Shown: one piece after another, positions 59,638-64,000 of the stretch
How positions within the stretch are numbered: the first letter of the stretch is position 1
Layout of the letters: every line of letters begins with the position of its first letter
Assembly: GCF_037975245.1 (NCBI RefSeq)
Contig: NC_092575.1
Location: 9,764,001 to 9,828,000, forward strand
Direction of reading: 5' to 3'
From: Apostichopus japonicus
Lineage: Eukaryota; Echinodermata; Holothuroidea; Aspidochirotida; Stichopodidae
DNA length: 64,000 nt
The notes under the pieces: model-generated
The model's input: the letters and a program-made list of their open reading frames with translations, nothing else
The model's database searches: none
Told to the model about the DNA's origin: nothing
Position numbers and translations under genes: made by a program

Positions 59638-60793
59638 ATGGCTTTGAGGGGCGATTCAGATAGTGTTGTGATGACTGATTCAAGTAACCAGGACTTTAGG
59701 AAGGAAATGTCAACAGGTCATCAAAACCAGGAAGGACAGCTAGAGAAGTTTGAAGATGACAGCAGTGTAGAGGATGAATGCAGTGAACTTGGAGAGGAGA
59801 ATCATTGCAGTGAGAGGGAAGATGAGATGGAAAACAGTGAAGAAACAGATGATGATGCAGAAGAAGAAGAAGAAGAAGACTACAGTGATAGAGATGTATC
59901 AGACCAGTTAGAGGCAGGGTCCATCCATGGTGAGGGTGATGATGAGAGGGGTGCAGTTCACGATCGTCTTGATGTCGCTGAGGAGCTGGATATGAGCAGT
60001 ATGGAGGACACAGGAAGGGTTTCTCAAGAGATGGGTGCTGGAGTATCCCAACCCTTGCAGCTAGACCATGTTGACTTCATTCTAGATAGCATCGATGCAG
60101 AACTCAGTGAAATTATCAACAGAGTAAGATGAACGATAACGTCATGCGTTCATTATCTTTATTCACTTTCATATTAATAAACTGTATTGAAAGGTAAAGT
60201 TGTGATGAAGTTTGCAATCAGTTCTCTTAGTCTCTTTCAGAAAAGAAGGAATGTACTGAACAGCACTCAAAATATCTAAATATGGCTCAAAGGCTTGAAA
60301 CATTTTCACAAACTGTTAACTTGTACCTTAGATGATATTTTTACTGCAGCGGTCTAAGTACACTGGCACATTTGTTTGTCTAGTTTGACTGGCACAATCG
60401 ATGCCAAAAGATTTAAGCATTAGAACTGGTATATATGTAATGTCTGTCCAAAACATATGTGGTAGCAGATTTTGGTGGTTCAAGGGGATGTGGTGGGTGG
60501 GGGAAGGGGGAGGGAGGGGGGTAGAGATAAAAGCATATTGGTACATCTGAAGTACATGATTGTTAGAAGAATGGAATCAAATTGCAATGCTGGTACTTTC
60601 TCAGTCTTGCATTTGGGTTGCATTTTGGCTTTTAATATTAGTAGTTAATACAAATCTACCTAAGTTTATTTCTCTATAAATTTGTTTTAATATTCCTGAC
60701 AGGCAGATGTCACTGGCCAAACCAGTCATAACAAGAGGAATACAAACCATATTACAAAGAATCTACCTCAAGAGCATACACAACCTCTGAATA
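59638..60793 (+). CDS. unrecognised acidic protein, two exons, 3' part not found
   Basis: Exon 59638-60123 starts at an ATG that has an in-frame TGA 15 bp upstream (59623), so the first methionine is well defined. It ends at a good donor (AGA|GTAAGA). The second exon, 60703-60793, follows an acceptor (TTCCTGACAG) and stays in frame to a donor (AATA|GTAAGT). The first exon encodes a Ser/Asp/Glu-rich, probably disordered region with a glutamate run from GAA repeats, ending in an amphipathic segment (DFILDSIDAELSEIINRV). The second exon is Asn/Thr/His/Lys-rich. Later exons were not located. No family recognised; a nuclear acidic factor would be a guess. Without splicing it would be a 164-residue protein ending at 60132. 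Confidence 0.5.
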
Positions 60794-60905
60794 GTAAGTA
60801 GTAACATAATAACTTAATTCATATGTGAACAGAAAATCTGCAAAATGTTTGAAAAATAAGTAATATTTATTAATGCAGAGGATTCTTGGCTAGAGATGGT
60901 GTAAA

Positions 60906-61075
60906 GGGTGTGAAGACTCGCGCACAAAGAAACGTCTCATGCCGGTAATCTGACCTAGTTTCAAATGAGGTGTAACAGAAGTGTTAGACACCATCATCGA
61001 TCCCAGAAAATACACACACACAGCTTGCTACCGTCGGTAATTAGACACTAGTGTACAGTCAATACATACAGCTAC
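60906..61075 (+). repeat. interspersed repeat GAAGACTCGCGCA, copy 2
   Basis: Matches 41150-41335 over about 170 bp with few differences, in the same orientation. Shared landmarks include AAGAAACGTCT, ATCTGACCTAGTTTC and CTTGCTACC. It ends near CATACAGCTAC. Confidence 0.65.
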
Positions 61076-61099
61076 AGTACTGATTTCGCTTAACTCCCG

Positions 61100-61195
61100 T
61101 TAAAATTCGTTAAAAGGAAAATAACCGAATTTCCAGGTTTTTTCATCGAAATTCCCCGATTTTTATCGAAATTCCCCGAATTTTAACGATTGGTT
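61100..61195. repeat. ATCGAAATTCCCCGAATTTT word repeat
   Basis: Three to four ~20-bp words of ATCGAAATTCCCCGA type, partly self-complementary with GTTAAAATTCGTTAA upstream. Possibly a MITE end. Confidence 0.5.
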
Positions 61196-64000
61196 ATCTC
61201 AGTCATTTCCTTCGTGGAATTTTCAACGATACGTTGAAATTCTTTTTTAAACGAAATAGAAGGTCAATGTGTGGTTACGTGAAACGTCGGAAAACGTGCA
61301 ACTTCGTTTATTAGTATTGATTAGACTTTGGAACAGTCGTTTGAAGGCAGGAATTTTCTCAAGAGCATTCCTGTACTTGCATGAGTAGTGACGCTCAAAG
61401 AAACATATATAGTGAAACTGACGGGGGACGTTTTCTAACTGTGAACCCCAAAACACAGTGACATAAGTCTTAACTTCGCCAGGCCGTAAGAGAGAATGCA
61501 GTCAAAGCTATGTACCACGAGGCACCCTTCCAGATAAATTAGAGTGCTGTTTAACCATTTAAATAACAATGAATGGACATATAAACTTGGTTTACTTGCA
61601 GATTACGAAAAATAGTTATTTTTTAGAGATGTAAATTTGGTTTTTTATTAGAGTTGGAGTATTAAACTTTGTTTCTGAGCGAAAACATGTTACTTGAAGC
61701 AAAATAAAGATGCCCCGCCCATTCTGCGAGGACGCTTCCATTTTTCAAAAAGGCGTTTTCTCTTTTTATTTTTCTATTTTGTTTACATTTTAAACATGAA
61801 AATTATTTAAAATATGTAAAGAACTTAGTAATGTACTGCAAACTATCTATAAAAACAGAAAAACGATGTTTTAGGCATGAATAATGTGTTTAATATAACT
61901 AAAGTAGTAGGCCAATAGTCATGAGCTCATGATAGTGTCGTCAATTCGTTTTCTCAGTTTATATTTGCGACATATCACCCGTGTACATCGATCAATGGCA
62001 TGGTGAAATCCCGTGTGAAAATATGTTGACCCCAAAAGACGCAAATGGTCGTTCTAGAAAGTACCGTCATAACATTAACAACACAAGGCCAGTTTGCTCT
62101 CTCAGGTCCGCACGTGTACAGCCATTTTTTCGCACATGGTATTATGCTGTGCATGCATTGCGGGCGCGATTGCGGCAAACATAAAAGAAAACGAATGAAA
62201 ATGAAAAACTTACGATATTTTTCACAAATATTGATGCTTAGATAAGTGCTTCCTCACAATCAACGAGCCGCCCTAAAATTCGCTCCGCTTACGGAAAAAC
62301 TTCTATATATATATATATAACAAATGGAAAAACCCAAGTTTTTACACACATAATTCCCACTGACATTGGTCACAGAACATAAGTAGGTCATTGACATTCG
62401 AACTTGGCAACTTGCCCAAGTTCATCGCACCATGGGAACGATACAACACATTGAACATGATGTTATATTCTCCCGCCATCTGGACGCCGAGTGTAATATG
62501 CAAATTATGAATGGTACTGCGCAGCGTGGTTAAATCTTAACCTATTGCGACACAAATTTTGGGAAGCTGTTGTTTGAAGTAACTTTTCAAATGTAAGGTA
62601 CTGTATCATGTATGTGACACAAGAGAAAGAAAATGAAATCGGAGGCTGCTCAAACCAGTTTCAACTTGATTTTTACAACCCATCGCACAACACGTGCGTG
62701 CGTAATTTGTTTTCTTAACATGAATTTTAATGAGTAAGTAGGAAAGGTGGGTAAGTTTGCTAATTAAGGCGAATTTTTGTTTAAAATCTTGTGATTGATA
62801 GACAAATATATTGTTTTTTTTTCTTCAAAAGTTACGACGTTGCCGAAGGCCGAGTTATATAAATTCGGTGATCTGAACTTCTGAAGACCACGAATACTGA
62901 TCATGTGTGTTAGGCAATTATTATTACACGAAAGGCTCGCAATATTATTGGGCCTAATTAGTAATTAACATACATTGATCGTTGTCTTGCTCCCTGAATT
63001 GCTACCTGCTGGAAAAGAAAACCTTAATTATTGTACTCATAACGTCCTATTTTCATTAAAAGTCCAGTAACGGTGCGTCGAAAAAGCCGCGATCGGGAAA
63101 CGGCGTTTAAACGTTTAACCGACCGGCAGGCGATACGGTGAAATGGTTAGCGAAATATCTGTTAGGTCACACTCTTATTTAAACACACACAACAAAACGC
63201 CCTTATTGAATGAAAATATACTGATAACCATATCGCAAAAACACAAAATCGCTTATAACTCGAAAACGGAAGGAGATATCGACTTTTGTTCGGCTGTGAA
63301 GAGACTTCCTAAACCGAATTTTGATGCGCTCTATCCACCTGTGTCATTTATGAGCTTCTCTGACGTAAGCTGCAGTACGTAATTTCTCTATACCAGTTCC
63401 GCGAAATTTATTTACGCAGTAAACATCGTTCATTATGTTTTCTTTCACAACGAATATTCAAAGTTGTGCTCCACACGCTTCACAGATATTGTTTTATGTC
63501 GTTCATTTTCAATTCTACTTTAAAATTACATTTTCGAACGATGCATTGCATGCCTTATCAAGCATTCCTGATTAGTAAAACTAAGGAAGGATATTCAAAT
63601 ATATATTATTTTCATTTGATACGATTTTATGAGTTGTTCCACTTGAAAAACGATGATAAAACCGAAAAACAAAACATTTACTTCTCATGTGACGCATACC
63701 GGGAGACTCATAAAAACTCCCCCTACTCATTAAAATAAATATTCATGCCGTCAGGCCAGTTGAAAGCCGTCAGGCCAGTTGAAAGCCCTCCCAATATACA
63801 ATACGCAAATAAGCAATGAAAATATATTCATTTTCCACAGAAATCTACCCAACATGGGCCCCAAGTCACTGCTTTATTTTCTTAGTAGTCATGGAAACAA
63901 TTGTTTGCAACTCTCTTGCTGGCCAGGTGTTTTCAAGTTTTATTAATAGCACGACTTTTGATTGGTTCATTCAAGATAAACTTTCTATCCCTGCTGGATT
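61196..64000. other. intergenic, nothing recognised
   Basis: Includes a short (TA)n run at about 62305-62320 and a GTCAGGCCAGTTGAAAGCC duplication at about 63750-63787. Several open frames up to 90 codons show no recognisable protein or splice context. Later exons of the acidic gene at 59638 could lie here unrecognised. Confidence 0.5.

Noticed and set aside
63143-63738. Two open frames of 79 and 90 codons
   Set aside because: Nothing recognisable, no context. They could be missed exons of a neighbouring gene, but the sequence gives no support.

Overview
This is metazoan nuclear DNA: split genes with GT-AG introns, LINE and Penelope-type retroelements, many short inverted-repeat transposons (MITEs) and abundant tandem repeats. 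Nothing in the sequence fixes the species. A marine invertebrate deuterostome, perhaps an echinoderm, is my inference from the gene content and repeat style. No bacterial, phage or CRISPR features are present.

Layout: 0-9 kb is intergenic, with a Penelope-like GIY-YIG remnant, an (AT)n block and two ~700-bp MITEs that have target-site duplications (TSDs). 9.0-18.0 kb carries TUFM (mitochondrial EF-Tu), nine coding exons on the plus strand. Only the first exon, with the start codon, was not found. One of its exons (14637-14769) lies between an upstream array of acceptor-like repeats and a downstream array that copies its own 5' splice donor. 18-31 kb is gene-poor and is a MITE graveyard with nested insertions, ending in a TTTACC-type satellite. 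31.8-33.4 kb holds a hAT MITE and a decayed LINE. 34.7-36.1 kb is an intact single-exon GT10 alpha-1,3-fucosyltransferase on the minus strand. 37-41.3 kb holds a foldback element and a second decayed LINE.

41.8-50.3 kb is the most novel part. On the plus strand, twelve small exons encode an unrecognised membrane-anchored protein built from a repeated three-exon module. The module's introns fall in a fixed phase rhythm (1-0-2-1). On the minus strand, facing it tail to tail, six exons encode the same module type and continue into a lysine/arginine-rich C-terminus. The plus copy lacks a convincing 3' end and the minus copy lacks a convincing 5' end, yet their phases fit. They may be one gene split by an inversion, or two paralogues. 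One plus-strand exon carries a 2-nt frameshift.

52.7-56.1 kb is an apparently intact RTE-type LINE whose leader is a tandem 143-bp duplication ending at the start codon. 56-64 kb is mostly intergenic, with two exons of an acidic unknown protein, a minisatellite and a repeat shared with 41.1 kb. The cellular genes look functionally unrelated: mitochondrial translation, Golgi glycosylation and an unknown modular protein. Most of the remaining sequence is mobile-element debris.
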